Shown one piece after another: positions 28,801 through 42,189 of a DNA stretch of 64,000 bases. The notes beneath the pieces were generated by a model that saw only the letters and a program-made list of their open reading frames with translations, had not been told where the DNA came from and did not search any database. Position numbers and translations under genes: made by a program. Location: positions 1,736,001-1,800,000 of the forward strand of contig CM082581.2 in the NCBI GenBank assembly GCA_040954595.2. The letters run 5' to 3'. The stretch comes from Balanoglossus misakiensis. Taxonomy: Eukaryota > Hemichordata. How positions within the stretch are numbered: position 1 is the stretch's first letter; each line of letters opens with the position of its first letter.

Positions 28801-30200
28801 CTCTGCCATCATTTCTCCCCTCCCGAGAATGGCGGCAACAAACTCTCTGCCATCATTACTCCCCTTCCAAGAATGGCAGCATAAATTCTCTGCCATCGCT
28901 TCAACCCCTCCCAAGGATGGCGGCAATAAATTCACTGCCATCATTTCTCCCCTCCCAAGGATGGCGGCAATAAATTCCCTGCCATCATTTCTCCCCTCCC
29001 GTAAATGGCGGCAACAAATTCTCAGCTGTTATTTATCCCCTCCCAAGAATGGCGGCAACAAATTCTCTACTCTCATTTCTCCCCTCCCAATAATGGCGGC
29101 AATAAATTCTCTGCCATCATTTTTCCCCTGCCAAGAATGGAAGCAACAAACTCTCAGCCGTTATTTCTCCCCTCCCAAGAATGGCAGCATAAATTCTCTG
29201 CCATCGTTTCAACCCCTCCCAAGGATGGCGGCAATAAATTCACTGCCATCATTTCTCCCCTCCCAAGGATGGCGGCAATAAATTCCCTGCCATCATTTCT
29301 CCCCTCACGAGAATGGCGGCAACAAATTCTCAGCTGTTATTTATCCCCTCCCAAGAATGGCGGCAACAAATTCTCTGCTCTCATTTCTCCCTTCCCAATA
29401 ATGGCGGCAATAAATTCTCTGCCATCATTTTTCCCCTGCCAAGAATGGAAGCAACAAACTCTCAGCCGTTATTTCTCCCCTCCCAAGGATGGCGGCAATA
29501 AATTCACTGCAATCATTTCTCCCCTACCAAGGGGCGGCAATAAATTCCCTGCCATCATTTCTCCCCTCCCGTGAATGGCGGCAACAAATTCTCAGCCGTT
29601 ATTTATCCCCTCCCAAGAATGGCGGCAACAAATTCTCTGCTCTCATTTCTCCCCTCCCAAGGATGGCGGCAATAAATTCACTGCCATCATTTCTCCCCTC
29701 CCAAGGATGGCGGCAATAAATTCCCTGCCATCATTTCTCCCCTCCCGAGAATGGCGGCAACAAACTCTCTGCCATCATTTCTCCCCTCCCAAGAATGGTG
29801 GCAACAAACTCTCTGCCATCATTTCTCCCCTCCCGTGAATGGCGGCAACAAATTCTCAGCCGTTATTTATCCCCTTCCAAGAATGGCGGCAACAAATTCT
29901 CTGCTCTCATTTCTCCCCTCCCAATAATGGCGGCAATAAATTCTCTGCCATCATTTCTCCCCTCCCGAGAATGGCGGCAACAAACTCTCTGCCATCATTT
30001 CTCCCCTCCCAATAATGGCGGCAATAAATTCTCTGCCATCGTTTCTCCCCTGCCAAGAATGGCGGCAACAAATTCTCTGCCATCATTTCTCCCCTCCCAA
30101 GGATGGCGGCAATGCATTCATTGCCATCATTTCTCCCCTCCCAAGGATGGCGGCAATACATTCCCTGCCATCATTTCTCCCCTCCCGTGAATGGCGGCAA
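19478..30200 (+). repeat. Large duplication, offset about 7.2 kb
   Basis: About 19478-21520 matches about 26743-28785 at an offset of 7265 bp, and about 22135-23000 matches about 29313-30161 at 7178 bp. The first copy carries about three extra units near 21540-21680. The second copy places A-type cycles (GGAAGC units, AACAATCTGCC variants) inside domain B. Between the two copies lies the separate 1543-bp pair. Confidence 0.82.
23652..26740 (+). repeat. Tandem duplication, 1543-bp period
   Basis: About 23652-25194 and about 25195-26737 are consecutive near-identical copies at an offset of 1543 bp. Shared rare marks include GAATGGCTTTAAC, CCCGATTTTGGCGG and CAAAGTCTAC. A third copy of much of it lies at about 33575-34880, offset 8149 bp from copy two, and differs at a few bases (for example GGATGCCGGC near 34027). 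Confidence 0.85.
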
Positions 30201-31742
30201 CAAATTCTCTGCTCTCATTTCGCCCCTCCCAATAAAGGCGGCAATAAATTCTCTGCCATCGTTTCTCCCCTGCCAAGTATGGCGGCAACAAACTCTCAGC
30301 CGTTATTTCTCCCCTCCCGTGAATGGCGGCAACAAAGTTTACTCTCAGCCCTTATTTCTCCCCTCCCAAGGATGGCGGCAATACATTCCCTGCCATCATT
30401 TCTCACCTCCCGTGAATGGCGGCAACAAATTCTCTGCTCTCATTTCGCCCCTCCCAATAAAGGCGGCAATAAATTCTCTGCCATCATTTTTCCCCTGCCA
30501 AGAATGGAAGCAACAAACTCTCAGCCGTTATTTCTCCCCTCCCAAGAATGGCAGCATAAATTCTCTGCCATCGTTTCAACCCCTCCCAAGGATGGCGGCA
30601 ATAAATTCACTGCCATCATTTCTCCCCTCCCAAGGATGGCGGCAATAAATTCCCTGCCATCATTTCTCCCCTCACGTGAATGGCGGCAACAAATTCTCAG
30701 CTGTTATTTATCCCCTCCCAAGAATGGCGGCAACAAATTCTCTGTTCTCATTTCTCCCTTCCCAATAATGGCGGCAATAAATTCTCTGCCATCATTTTTC
30801 CCCTGCCAAGAATGGAAGCAACAAACTCTCAGCCGTTATTTCTCCCCTCCCAAGGATGGCGGCAATAAATTCACTGCAATCATTTCTCCCCTACCAAGGG
30901 GCGGCAATAAATTCCCTGCCATCATTTCTCCCCTCCCGTGAATGGCGGCAACAAATTCTCAGCCGTTATTTATCCCCTCCCAAGAATGGCGGCAACAAAT
31001 TCTCTGCTCTCATTTCTCCCCTCCCAAGGATGGCGGCAATAAATTCACTGCCATCATTTCTCCCCTCCCAAGGATGGCGGCAATAAATTCCCTGCCATCA
31101 TTTCTCCCCTCCCGAGAATGGCGGCAACAAACTCTCTGCCATCATTTCTCCCCTCCCAAGAATGGTGGCAACAAACTCTCTGCCATCATTTCTCCCCTCC
31201 CGTGAATGGCGGCAACAAATTCTCAGCCGTTATTTATCCCCTTCCAAGAATGGCGGCAACAAATTCTCTGCTCTCATTTCTCCCCTCCCAATAATGGCGG
31301 CAATAAATTCTCTGCCATCATTTCTCCCCTCCCGAGAATGGCGGCAACAAACTCTCTGCCATCATTTCTCCCCTCCCAATAATGGCGGCAATAAATTCTC
31401 TGCCATCGTTTCTCCCCTGCCAAGAATGGCGGCAACAAATTCTCTGCCATCATTTCTCCCCTCCCAAGGATGGCGGCAATGAATTCATTGCCATCATTTC
31501 TCCCCTCCCAAGGATGGCGGCAATACATTCCCTGCCATCATTTCTCCCCTCCCGTGAATGGCGGCAACAAATTCTCTGCTCTCATTTCGCCCCTCCCAAT
31601 AAAGGCGGCAATAAATTCTCTGCCATCGTTTCTCCCCTGCCAAGTATGGCGGCAACAAACTCTCAGCCGTTATTTCTCCCCTCCCGAGAATGGCGGCAAC
31701 AAAGTTTACTCTCAGCCCTTATTTCTCCCCTCCCAAGGATGG
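29300..31742 (+). repeat. Tandem duplication, 1367-bp period
   Basis: About 29300-30378 recurs at about 30667-31742 at an offset of 1367 bp. Between the homologous parts the first copy continues into a segment (30380-30667) that joins a B-type pair to an A-type run. Small differences, such as AATGCATTC versus AATGAATTC (30113 versus 31480), separate the copies. Confidence 0.8.
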
Positions 31743-33057
31743 TGGCAATAAATCCTCTGCCATCATTTCTCCCCTCCCAAGGATGGCGGCAATAAATTCA
31801 CTGCCATCATTTCTCCCCTCCAAAGAATGGCGGCAACAAATTCTCTGCTCTCAGTTCTCCCCTCCCAATAATGGCGGCAACAAACTCTCTGCCATCATTT
31901 CTCCCCTCCCAATAATGGCGGCAATAAATTCTCTGCCATCATTTCTCCCCTCCCGAGAATGGCGGCAACAAACTCTCTGCCATCATTTCTCCCCTCCCAA
32001 GGATGGCGGCAATAAATTCACCGCCATCATTTCTCCCCTCCCATGGATGGCGGCAATAAATTCCCTGTCATCATTTCTCCCCTCCCGTGAATGGCGGCAA
32101 CAAATTATCAGCCGTTATTTATCCCCTCCCAAGAATGGCGGCAACAAATTCTCTGCTCTCATTTCTCCCCTCCTAATAATGGCGGCAATAAATTCTCTGC
32201 CATCATTTCTCCCCTGCCAAGAATGGCGGCAATAAATTCTCTGCCATCATTTCTCCCCTCCCGAGAATGGCGGCAACAAACTCTCTGCCATCATTTCTCC
32301 CCTCCCGTGAATGGCGGCAACAAATTCTCTGCTCTCATTTCGCCCCTCCCAATAAAGGCGGCAATAAATTCTCTGCCATCGTTTCTCCCCTGCCAAGTAT
32401 GGCGGCAACAAACTCTCAGCCGTTATTTCTCCCCTCCCGAGAATGGCGGCAACAAAGTTTACTCTCAGCCCTTATTTCTCCCCTCCCAAGGATGGTGGCT
32501 ATAAATCCTCTGCCATCATTTCTCCCCTCCCAAGGATGGCGGCAATAAATTCACTGCCATCATTTCTCCCCTCCCAAGAATGGCGGCAACAAATTCTCTG
32601 CTCTCAGTTCTCCCCTCCCAATAATGGCGGCAACAAACTCTCTGCCATCATTTCTCCCCTCCCAATAATGGCGGCAATAAATTCTCTGCCATCATTTCTA
32701 CCCTCCCGAGAATGGCGGCAACAAACTCTCTGCCATCATTTCTCCCCTCCCAAGGATGGCGGCAATAAATTCACCGCCATCATTTCTCCCCTCCCAAGGA
32801 TGGCGGCAATAAATTCCCTGTCATCATTTCTCCCCTCCCGTGAATGGCGGCAACAAATTATCAGCCGTTATTTATCCCCTCCCAAGAATGGCGGCAACAA
32901 ATTCTCTGCTCTCATTTCTCCCCTCCTAATAATGGCGGCAATAAATTCTCTGCCATCATTTCTCCCCTGCCAAGAATGGCGGCAATAAATTCTCTGCCAT
33001 CATTTCTCCCCTCCCGAGAATGGCGGCAACAAACTCTCTGCCATCATTTCTCCCCTC
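31552..33057 (+). repeat. Tandem duplication, 753-bp period
   Basis: About 31552-32304 is repeated at about 32305-33057 at an offset of 753 bp (17 units plus 5 bp). Shared rare marks are CAAGTATGGCGG, ATTATCAGCCG and CTCCTAATAATGG. A few substitutions occur, such as GGTGGCTATAAATCC at 32496 where copy one has GGTGGCAATAAATCC. Confidence 0.82.
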
Positions 33058-35459
33058 CCAAGAATGGCGGCAACAAACTCTCTGCCATCATTTCTCCCCT
33101 CCCAAGGATGGCGGCAATAAATTCACTGCCATCATTTCTCCCCTCCCAAGTGGCGGCAATAAATTCCCTTTCATCATTTCTCCCCTCCCGTGAATGGCGG
33201 CAACAAATTCTCAGCCGTTATTTATCCAATCCCAAGAATGGCGGCAACAAATTCTCTGCTCTCATTTCTCCCCTCCCAATAATGGCGGCAATAAATTCTC
33301 TGCCATCATTTCTCCCCTGCCAAGAATGGCGGCAATAAATTCTCTGCCATCATTTCTCCCCTCCCGAGAATGGCGGCAACAAATTCTCTGCCATCATTTC
33401 TCCCCTACCAAGAATGGCGGCAACAAACTCTCTGCCATCATTTCTCCCCTCCCGTGAATGGCGGCAACAAATTCTCAGCCGTTATTTATCCCCTTCCAAG
33501 AATGGCGGCAACAAATTCTCTGCCATCATTTCTCCCCTCCCGAGAATGGCGGCAACAAACTCTCTGCCATCATTTCTCCCCTCCCAAGAATGGCGGCAAT
33601 AAAATCTCTGCCATCGTTTCTCCCCTGCCAAGAATGGCGGCAATAAATTCTCTGCCATCATTTCTCCCCTCCCAAGGATGGCGGCAATAAATTCACTGCC
33701 ATCATTTCTCCCCTCCCAAGTGGCGGCAATAAATTCCCTGCCATCATTTCTCCCCTCCCGTGAATGGCGGCAATAAATTCCCTGCCATCATTTCTCCCCT
33801 CCCGTGAATGGCGGCAACAAATTCTCTGCTCTCATTTCTCCCCTCCCAATAATGGCGGCAATAAATTCTCTGCCATCATTTCTCCCCTGCCAAGAATGGC
33901 GGCAATAAATTCTCTGCCATCATTTCTCCCCTCCCGAGAATGGCGGCAACAAACTCTCTGCCATCATTTCTCCCCTCCCAAGAATGGCGGCAACAAACTC
34001 TCTGCCATCATTTCTCCCCTCCCGTGGATGCCGGCAACAAATTCTCAGCCGTTATTTATCCCATTCCAAGAATGGCGGCAACAAATTCTCTGCTCTCATT
34101 TCTCCTCTCCCAATAATGGCGGCAACAAATTCTCTGCTCTCATTTCTCCTCTCCCAATAATGGCGGCAATAAATTCTCTGCCATCATTTCTCCCCTCCCG
34201 AGAATGGCGGCAACAAACTCTCTGCCATCATTTCTCCCCTCCCAAAAATGGCGGCAATAAAATCTCTGCCATCGTTTCTCCCCTGCCAAGAATGGCGGCA
34301 ATAAATTCTCTGCCATCGTTTCTTCCCTGCCAAGAATGGCGGCAACAAATTCTCTGCCATCATTTCTCCCCTCCCAAGGACGGCGGCAATAAATTCATTG
34401 CCATCATTTCTCCCCTCCCATGGATGGCGGCAATAAATTCCCTGCCATCATTTCTCCCCTCCCGTGAATGGCGGCAACAAATTCTCTGCTCTCATTTCGC
34501 CCCTCCCAATAAAGGCGGCAATAAATTCTCTGCCATCGTTTCTCCCCTGCCAAGAATGGCAGCAACAAACTCTCAGCCGTTATTTCTACCCTCCCGATTT
34601 TGGCGGCAACAAAGTCTACTCTCAGCCCTTATTTCTCCCCTCCCAAGGATGGTGACAATAAGTTCTCTGCCATGATTTCTCCCCTCCCAAGGATGGCGGC
34701 AATAAAATCACTGCCATCATTTCTCCACTCCCAAGAATGGCGGCAACAAATTCTCAGCCGTTATTTATCCCCTCCCAAGAATGGCGGCAACAAATTCTCT
34801 GCTCTCATTTCTCCCCTCCCAATAATGGCGGCAATAAATTCTCTGCCATCATTTCTCCTCTCCCGAGAATGGCGGCAACAGACTCTCAGCCGTTATTTCT
34901 CCCTTCCCGACAATGGCGGCAACAAAGTTTACTCTCTGCCCCCATTTCTCCCCTCCCGAGAATGGCGGCAACAAACTCTCTGCCATCATTTCTCCCCTCC
35001 CAAGAATGGCAGCATAAATTCTCTGCCATCGTTTCTCCCCTCCCAAGGATGGCGGCAATAAATTCCCTGCCATCATTTGTCCTCTCCCGTGAATGGCGGC
35101 AACAAATTCTCAGCCGTTATTTATCCCCTCCCAAGAATGGCGGCAACAAATTCTCTGCTCTCATTTCTCCCCTCCCAAGAATGGCGGCAATAAATTCTCT
35201 GCCATCGTTTCTCCCCTTCCAAGAATGGAAGCAACAAACTCTCAGCCGTTATTTCTCCCCTCCCAAGGATGGCGGCAATAAATTCACTGCCATCATTTCT
35301 CCCCTCCCAAGGGGCGGCAATAAATTCCCTGCCATCATTTCTCCCCTCCCGTGAATGGCGGCAACAAATTCTCAGCCGTTATTTATCCCCTCCCAAGAAT
35401 GGCGGCAACAAATTCTCTGCTCTCGTTTCTCCCCTCCCAATAATGGCGGCAATAAATTC

Positions 35460-38400
35460 TCTGCCATCATTTCTCCCCTGCCAAGAATGGAAGCAACAAA
35501 CTCTCAGCCGTTATTTCTCCCCTCCCGACAATGGCGGCAACAAAGTTTACTCTCTGCCCCCATTTCTCCCCTCCCGAGAATGGCGGCAACAAACTCTCTG
35601 CCATCATTTCTCCCCTCCCAAGAATGGCAGCATAAATTCTCTGCCATCGTTTCTCCCCTCCCAAGGATGGCGGCAATAAATTCACTGCCATCATTTCTTG
35701 CCGCCATCGTTTCTCCCCTCCCAAGGATGGCGGCAATAAATTCCCTGCCATCATTTCTCCCCTCCCAAGGATGGCGGCAATAAATTCCCTGCCATCATTT
35801 CTTCCCTCCCGTGAATTGCGGCATGAAATTCTCAGCCGTTATTTATCCCCTCCCAAGAATGGCGGCAACAAATTCTCTGCTCTCATTTCTCCCCTCCCAA
35901 TAATGGCGCCAATAAATTCTCTGCCATCATTTCTCCCCTCCCGAGAATGGCGGCAACAAACTCTCTGCCATCATTTCTCCCCTCCCAAGAATGGCGGCAA
36001 TACATTCTCTGCCATCGTTTCTCCCCTGCCAAGAATGGCAGCAACAAACTCTCTGCCATCATTTCCCCCCTCCCAAGAATGGTGGGAATAAATTCTCTGC
36101 CATCGTTTCTCCCCTTTCAAGAATGGCAGCAACAAACTCTCAGCCGTTATTTCTCCCCTCCCAAGAATGGCGGCAATAAATTCTCTGCCATCGTTTCTCC
36201 CCTGCCAAGAATGGCAGCAACAAACTCTCAGCCGTTATTTATCCCCTCCCAAGAATGGCGCCAATAAATTCTCTGCCATCATTTCTCCCCTCCCGAGAAT
36301 GGCGGCAACAAACTCTCTGCCATCATTTCTCCCCTCCCAAGAATGGCGGCAATACATTCTCTGCCATCGTTTCTCCCCTGCCAAGAATGGCAGCAACAAA
36401 CTCTCTGCCATCATTTCTCCCCTCCCAAGAATGGCGGCAATAAATTCTCTGAAATCGTTTCTCCCCTTCCAAGAATGGCAGCAACAAACTCTCAGCCATT
36501 ATTTCTCCCCTCCCAAGAATGGCGGCAATAAATTCTCTGCCATCATTTCTCCCCTGCCAAGAATGGAAGCAACAAACTCTCAGCCGTTATTTCTCCCCTC
36601 CCGACAATGGCGGCAACAAAGTTTACTCTCTGCCCCCATTTCTCCCCTCCCGAGAATGGCGGCAACAAACTCTCTGCCATCATTTCTCCCCTCCCAAGAA
36701 TGGCAGCATAAATTCTCTGCCATCGTTTCTCCCCTCCCAAGGATGGCGGCAATAAATTCACTGCCATCATTTCTTGCCGCCATCGTTTCTCCCCTCCCAA
36801 GGATGGCGGCAATAAATTCACTGCCATCATTTCTCCCCTCCCAAGGATGGCGGCAATAAATTCCCTGCCATCATTTCTTCCCTCCCGTGAATTGCGGCAT
36901 GAAATTCTCAGCCGTTATTTATCCCCTCCCAAGAATGGCGGCAACAAATTCTCTGCTCTCATTTCTCCCCTCCCAATAATGGCGCCAATAAATTCTCTGC
37001 CATCATTTCTCCCCTCCCGAGAATGGCAGCAACAAACTCTCTGCCATCATTTCCCCCCTCCCAAGAATGGTGGGAATAAATTCTCTGCCATCGTTTCTCC
37101 CCTTTCAAGAATGGCAGCAACAAACTCTCAGCCGTTATTTCTCCCCTCCCAAGAATGGCGGCAATAAATTCTCTGCCATCGTTTCTCCCCTGCCAAGAAT
37201 GGCAGCAACAAACTCTCAGCCGTTATTTATCCCCTCCCAAGAATGGCGCCAATAAATTCTCTGCCATCATTTCTCCCCTCCCGAGAATGGCGGCAACAAA
37301 CTCTCTGCCATCATTTCTCCCCTCCCAAGAATGGCGGCAATACATTCTCTGCCATCGTTTCTCCCCTGCCAAGAATGGCAGCAACAAACTCTCTGCCATC
37401 ATTTCTCCCCTCCCAAGAATGGCGGCAATAAATTCTCTGAAATCGTTTCTCCCCTTCCAAGAATGGCAGCAACAAACTCTCAGCCATTATTTCTCCCCTC
37501 CCAAGAATGGCGGCAATAAATTCTCTGCCATCATTTCTCCCCTGCCAAGAATGGAAGCAACAAACTCTCAGCCGTTATTTCTCCCCTCCCGACAATGGCG
37601 GCAACAAAGTTTACTCTCTGCCCCCATTTCTCCCCTCCCGAGAATGGCGGCAACAAACTCTCTGCCATCATTTCTCCCCTCCCAAGAATGGCAGCATAAA
37701 TTCTCTGCCATCGTTTCTCCCCTCCCAAGGATGGCGGCAATAAATTCACTGCCATCATTTCTTGCCGCCATCGTTTCTCCCCTCCCAAGGATGGCGGCAA
37801 TAAATTCACTGCCATCATTTCTCCCCTCCCAAGGATGGCGGCAATAAATTCCCTGCCATCATTTCTTCCCTCCCGTGAATTGCGGCATGAAATTCTCAGC
37901 CGTTATTTATCCCCTCCCAAGAATGGCGGCAACAAATTCTCTGCTCTCATTTCTCCCCTCCCAATAATGGCGCCAATAAATTCTCTGCCATCATTTCTCC
38001 CCTCCCGAGAATGGCGGCAACAAACTCTCTGCCATCATTTCTCCCCTCCCAAGAATGGCGGCAATACATTCTCTGCCATCGTTTCTCCCCTGCCAAGAAT
38101 GGCAGCAACAAACTCTCTGCCATCATTTCCCCCCTCCCAAGAATGGCGGCAATAAATTCTCTGCCATCGTTTCTCCCCTTCCAAGAATGGCAGCAACAAA
38201 CTCTCAGCCGTTATTTCTCCCCTCCCAAGAATGGCGGCAATAAATTCTCTGCCATCGTTTCTCCCCTGCCAAGAATGGCAGCAACAAACTCTCAGCCGTT
38301 ATTTATCCCCTCCCAAGAATGGCGCCAATAAATTCTCTGCCATCATTTCTCCCCTCCCGAGAATGGCGGCAACAAACTCTCTGCCATCATTTCTCCCCTC

Positions 38401-38599
38401 CCAAGAATGGCGGCAATACATTCTCTGCCATCGTTTCTCCCCTGCCAAGAATGGCAGCAACAAACTCTCTGCCATCATTTCTCCCCTCCCAAGAATGGCG
38501 GCAATAAATTCTCTGAAATCGTTTCTCCCCTTCCAAGAATGGCAGCAACAAACTCTCAGCCATTATTTCTCCCCTCCCAAGAATGGCGGCAATAAATTC
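35460..38599 (+). repeat. Three tandem copies of a 1.0-1.1-kb block
   Basis: Copies start near 35460, 36536 and 37524, giving periods of 1076 and 988 bp; the 988-bp copy lacks two units. All three carry an aberrant fusion unit containing TTGCCGCCAT (35698, 36774, 37762) and the variant GAATTGCGGCATGAAATT (near 35813, 36889, 37877). These marks show that the three copies share one ancestor. Confidence 0.87.
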
Positions 38600-38661
38600 T
38601 CTGCCATCGTTTCTCCCCTGCCAAGAATGGCAGCAACGAACTCTCTGCTCTAATTTCTCCC

Positions 38662-41600
38662 CTCCCAATAATGGCGCCAATAAATTCTCTGCCATCATTT
38701 CTCCCCAGGCAAGAATGGAAGCAACAAATTCTCTGCCATCATTTCTTCCCTGCCAAGAATGGAAGCAACAAATTCTCTGCCATCATTTCTCCCCTGCCAA
38801 GAATGGAAGCAACAAACTCTCAGCCGTTATTTCTCCCCTCCCGACAATGGCGGCAACAAAGTTTACTCTCTGCCCCCATTTCTCCCCTCCCGAGAATGGC
38901 GGCAACAAACTCTCTGCCATCATTTCTCCCCTCCCAAGAATGGCAGCATAAATTCTCTGCCATCGTTTCTCCACTCCCAAGGATGGCGGCAATAAATTCA
39001 CTGCCATCATTTCTCCCCTCCCAAGGATGGCGGCAATAAATTCCCTGCCATCATTTCTCCCCTCCCGTGAATGGCGGCAAGAAATTCTCAGCCGTTATTT
39101 ATCCCCTCCCAAGAAAGGCGGCAACAAATTCTCTGCTCTAATTTCTCCCCTCCCAATAATGGCGCCAATAAATTCTCTGCCATCATTTCTCCCCTCCCGA
39201 GAATGGCGGCAACAAACTCTCTTCCATCATTTCTCCCCTCCCAAGAATGGCGGCAATACATTCTCTGCGATCGTTTCTCCCCTGCCAAGAATGGCAGCAA
39301 CAAACTCTCTGCCATCATTTCCCCCCTCCCAAGAATGGCGGCAATAAATTCTCTGCCATCGTTTCTCCCCTTCCAAGAATGGCAGCAACAAACTCTCAGC
39401 CGTTATTTCTCCCCTCCCAAGAATGGCGGCAATAAATTCTCTGCCATCGTTTCTCCCCTGCCAAGAATGGCAGCAACAAACTCTCAGCCGTTATTTATCC
39501 CCTCCCGTGAATGGCGGCAACAAATTCTCAGCCGTTATTTATCCCCTCCCAAGAATGGCGGCAACAATTCTCTGCTCTCATTTCTCCCCTCCCAATAATG
39601 GCGGCAATAAATTCTCTGCCATCATTTCTCCCCTCCCGAGAATGGCGACAACAAACTCTCTGCCATCATTTCTCCCCTGCCAAGAATGGAAGCAACAAAC
39701 TCTCAGCCGTTATTTCTCCCCTCCCAAGGATGGCGGCAATAAATTCACTGCCATCATTTCTCCCTTCCCAAGGGGCGGCAATAAATTCCCTGCCATCATT
39801 TCTCCCCTCCCGTGAATGGCGGCAACAAATTCTCAGCCGTTATTTATCCCCTCCCAAGAATGGCGGCAATAAATTCTCTGCCATCATTACTCCCCTGCCA
39901 AGAATGGAAGCAACAAACTCTCAGCCGTTATTTCTCCCCTCCCGACAATGACGGCAACAAAGTTTACTCTCTGCCACCATTTCTCCCCTCCGAGAATGGC
40001 GGCAACAAACTCTCTGCCATCATTTCTCCCCTCCCAAGAATGGCAGCATAAATTCTCTGCCATCGTTTCTCCCCTCCCAAGGATGGCGGCAATAAATTCA
40101 CTGCCATCATTTCTCCCCTCCCAAGGATGGCGGCAATAAATTCCCTGCCATCATTTCTCCCCTCCCGTGAATGGCGGCAACAAATTCTCAGCCGTTATTT
40201 ATCCCCTCCCAAGAATGGCGGCAACAAATTCTCTGCTCTCATTTCTCCCCTCCCAATAATGGCGCCAATAAATTCTCTGCCATCATTTCTCCCCTCCCGA
40301 GAATGGCGGCAACAAACTCTCTCCCATCATTTCTCCCCTCCCAAGAATGGCGGCAATACATTCTCTGCCATCGTTTGTCCCCTGCCAAAAATGGCAGCAA
40401 CAAACTCTCTGCCATCATTTCTCCCCTCCCAATAATGGCGCCAATAAATTCTCTGCCATCATTTCTCCCCAGGCAAGAATGGAAGCAACAAATTCTCTGC
40501 CATCATTTCTTCCCTGCCAAGAATGGAAGCAACAAATTCTCTGCCATCATTTCTCCCCTGCCAAGAATGGAAGCAACAAACTCTCAGCCGTTATTTCTCC
40601 CCTCCCGACAATGGCGGCAACAAAGTTTACTCTCTGCCCCCATTTCTCCCCTCCCGAGAATGGCGGCAACAAACTCTCTGCCATCATTTCTCCCCTCCCA
40701 AGAATGGCAGCATAAATTCTCTGCCATCGTTTCTCCACTCCCAAGGATGGCGGCAATAAATTCACTGCCATCATTTCTCCCCTCCCAAGGATGGCGGCAA
40801 TAAATTCCCTGCCATCATTTCTCCCCTCCCGTGAATGGCGGCAAGAAATTCTCAGCCGTTATTTATCCCCTCCCAAGAAAGGCGGCAACAAATTCTCTGC
40901 TCTAATTTCTCCCCTCCCAATAATGGCGCCAATAAATTCTCTGCCATCATTTCTCCCCTCCCGAGAATGGCGGCAACAAACTCTCTTCCATCATTTCTCC
41001 CCTCCCAAGAATGGCGGCAATACATTCTCTGCGATCGTTTCTCCCCTGCCAAGAATGGCAGCAACAAACTCTCTGCCATCATTTCCCCCCTCCCAAGAAT
41101 GGCGGCAATAAATTCTCTGCCATCGTTTCTCCCCTTCCAAGAATGGCAGCAACAAACTCTCAGCCGTTATTTCTCCCCTCCCAAGAATGGCGGCAATAAA
41201 TTCTCTGCCATCGTTTCTCCCCTGCCAAGAATGGCAGCAACAAACTCTCAGCCGTTATTTATCCCCTCCCGTGAATGGCGGCAACAAATTCTCAGCCGTT
41301 ATTTATCCCCTCCCAAGAATGGCGGCAACAATTCTCTGCTCTCATTTCTCCCCTCCCAATAATGGCGGCAATAAATTCTCTGCCATCATTTCTCCCCTCC
41401 CGAGAATGGCGACAACAAACTCTCTGCCATCATTTCTCCCCTGCCAAGAATGGAAGCAACAAACTCTCAGCCGTTATTTCTCCCCTCCCAAGGATGGCGG
41501 CAATAAATTCACTGCCATCATTTCTCCCTTCCCAAGGGGCGGCAATAAATTCCCTGCCATCATTTCTCCCCTCCCGTGAATGGCGGCAACAAATTCTCAG

Positions 41601-42189
41601 CCGTTATTTATCCCCTCCCAAGAATGGCGGCAATAAATTCTCTGCCATCATTACTCCCCTGCCAAGAATGGAAGCAACAAACTCTCAGCCGTTATTTCTC
41701 CCCTCCCGACAATGACGGCAACAAAGTTTACTCTCTGCCACCATTTCTCCCCTCCGAGAATGGCGGCAACAAACTCTCTGCCATCATTTCTCCCCTCCCA
41801 AGAATGGCAGCATAAATTCTCTGCCATCGTTTCTCCCCTCCCAAGGATGGCGGCAATAAATTCACTGCCATCATTTCTCCCCTCCCAAGGATGGCGGCAA
41901 TAAATTCCCTGCCATCATTTCTCCCCTCCCGTGAATGGCGGCAACAAATTCTCAGCCGTTATTTATCCCCTCCCAAGAATGGCGGCAACAAATTCTCTGC
42001 TCTCATTTCTCCCCTCCCAATAATGGCGCCAATAAATTCTCTGCCATCATTTCTCCCCTCCCGAGAATGGCGGCAACAAACTCTCTCCCATCATTTCTCC
42101 CCTCCCAAGAATGGCGGCAATACATTCTCTGCCATCGTTTGTCCCCTGCCAAAAATGGCAGCAACAAACTCTCTGCCATCATTTCTCCC
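38662..42189 (+). repeat. Near-perfect tandem duplication, 1764-bp period
   Basis: About 38662-40425 and about 40426-42189 match at every variant I compared (offset 1764 bp, 40 units plus 4 bp). Shared rare marks are CCCCAGGCAAG, the CTGCCACCATTT unit, CCCCTCCGAGAATGG with one C missing, and CAACAATTCTCTG with a shortened A run. It appears recent. Confidence 0.87.

Larger units (their letters stand above)
22300..34900 (+). repeat. Satellite domain B (AAAGTTTAC...CAGCCC units)
   Basis: Here CTGCCAAG units are joined to GGCGGCAACAAA units without the GGAAGC step. A characteristic pair (CAAGTATGGCGG, then a unit with CAAAGTTTACTCTCAGCCC) occurs near 23100-23170, 30285-30345, 31645-31715 and 32397-32465. 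Shortened CCAAGTGGCGG units occur near 24017, 25567, 33145 and 33717. The A-type block at 26743-28785 is copied in. Edges are approximate. Confidence 0.7.
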
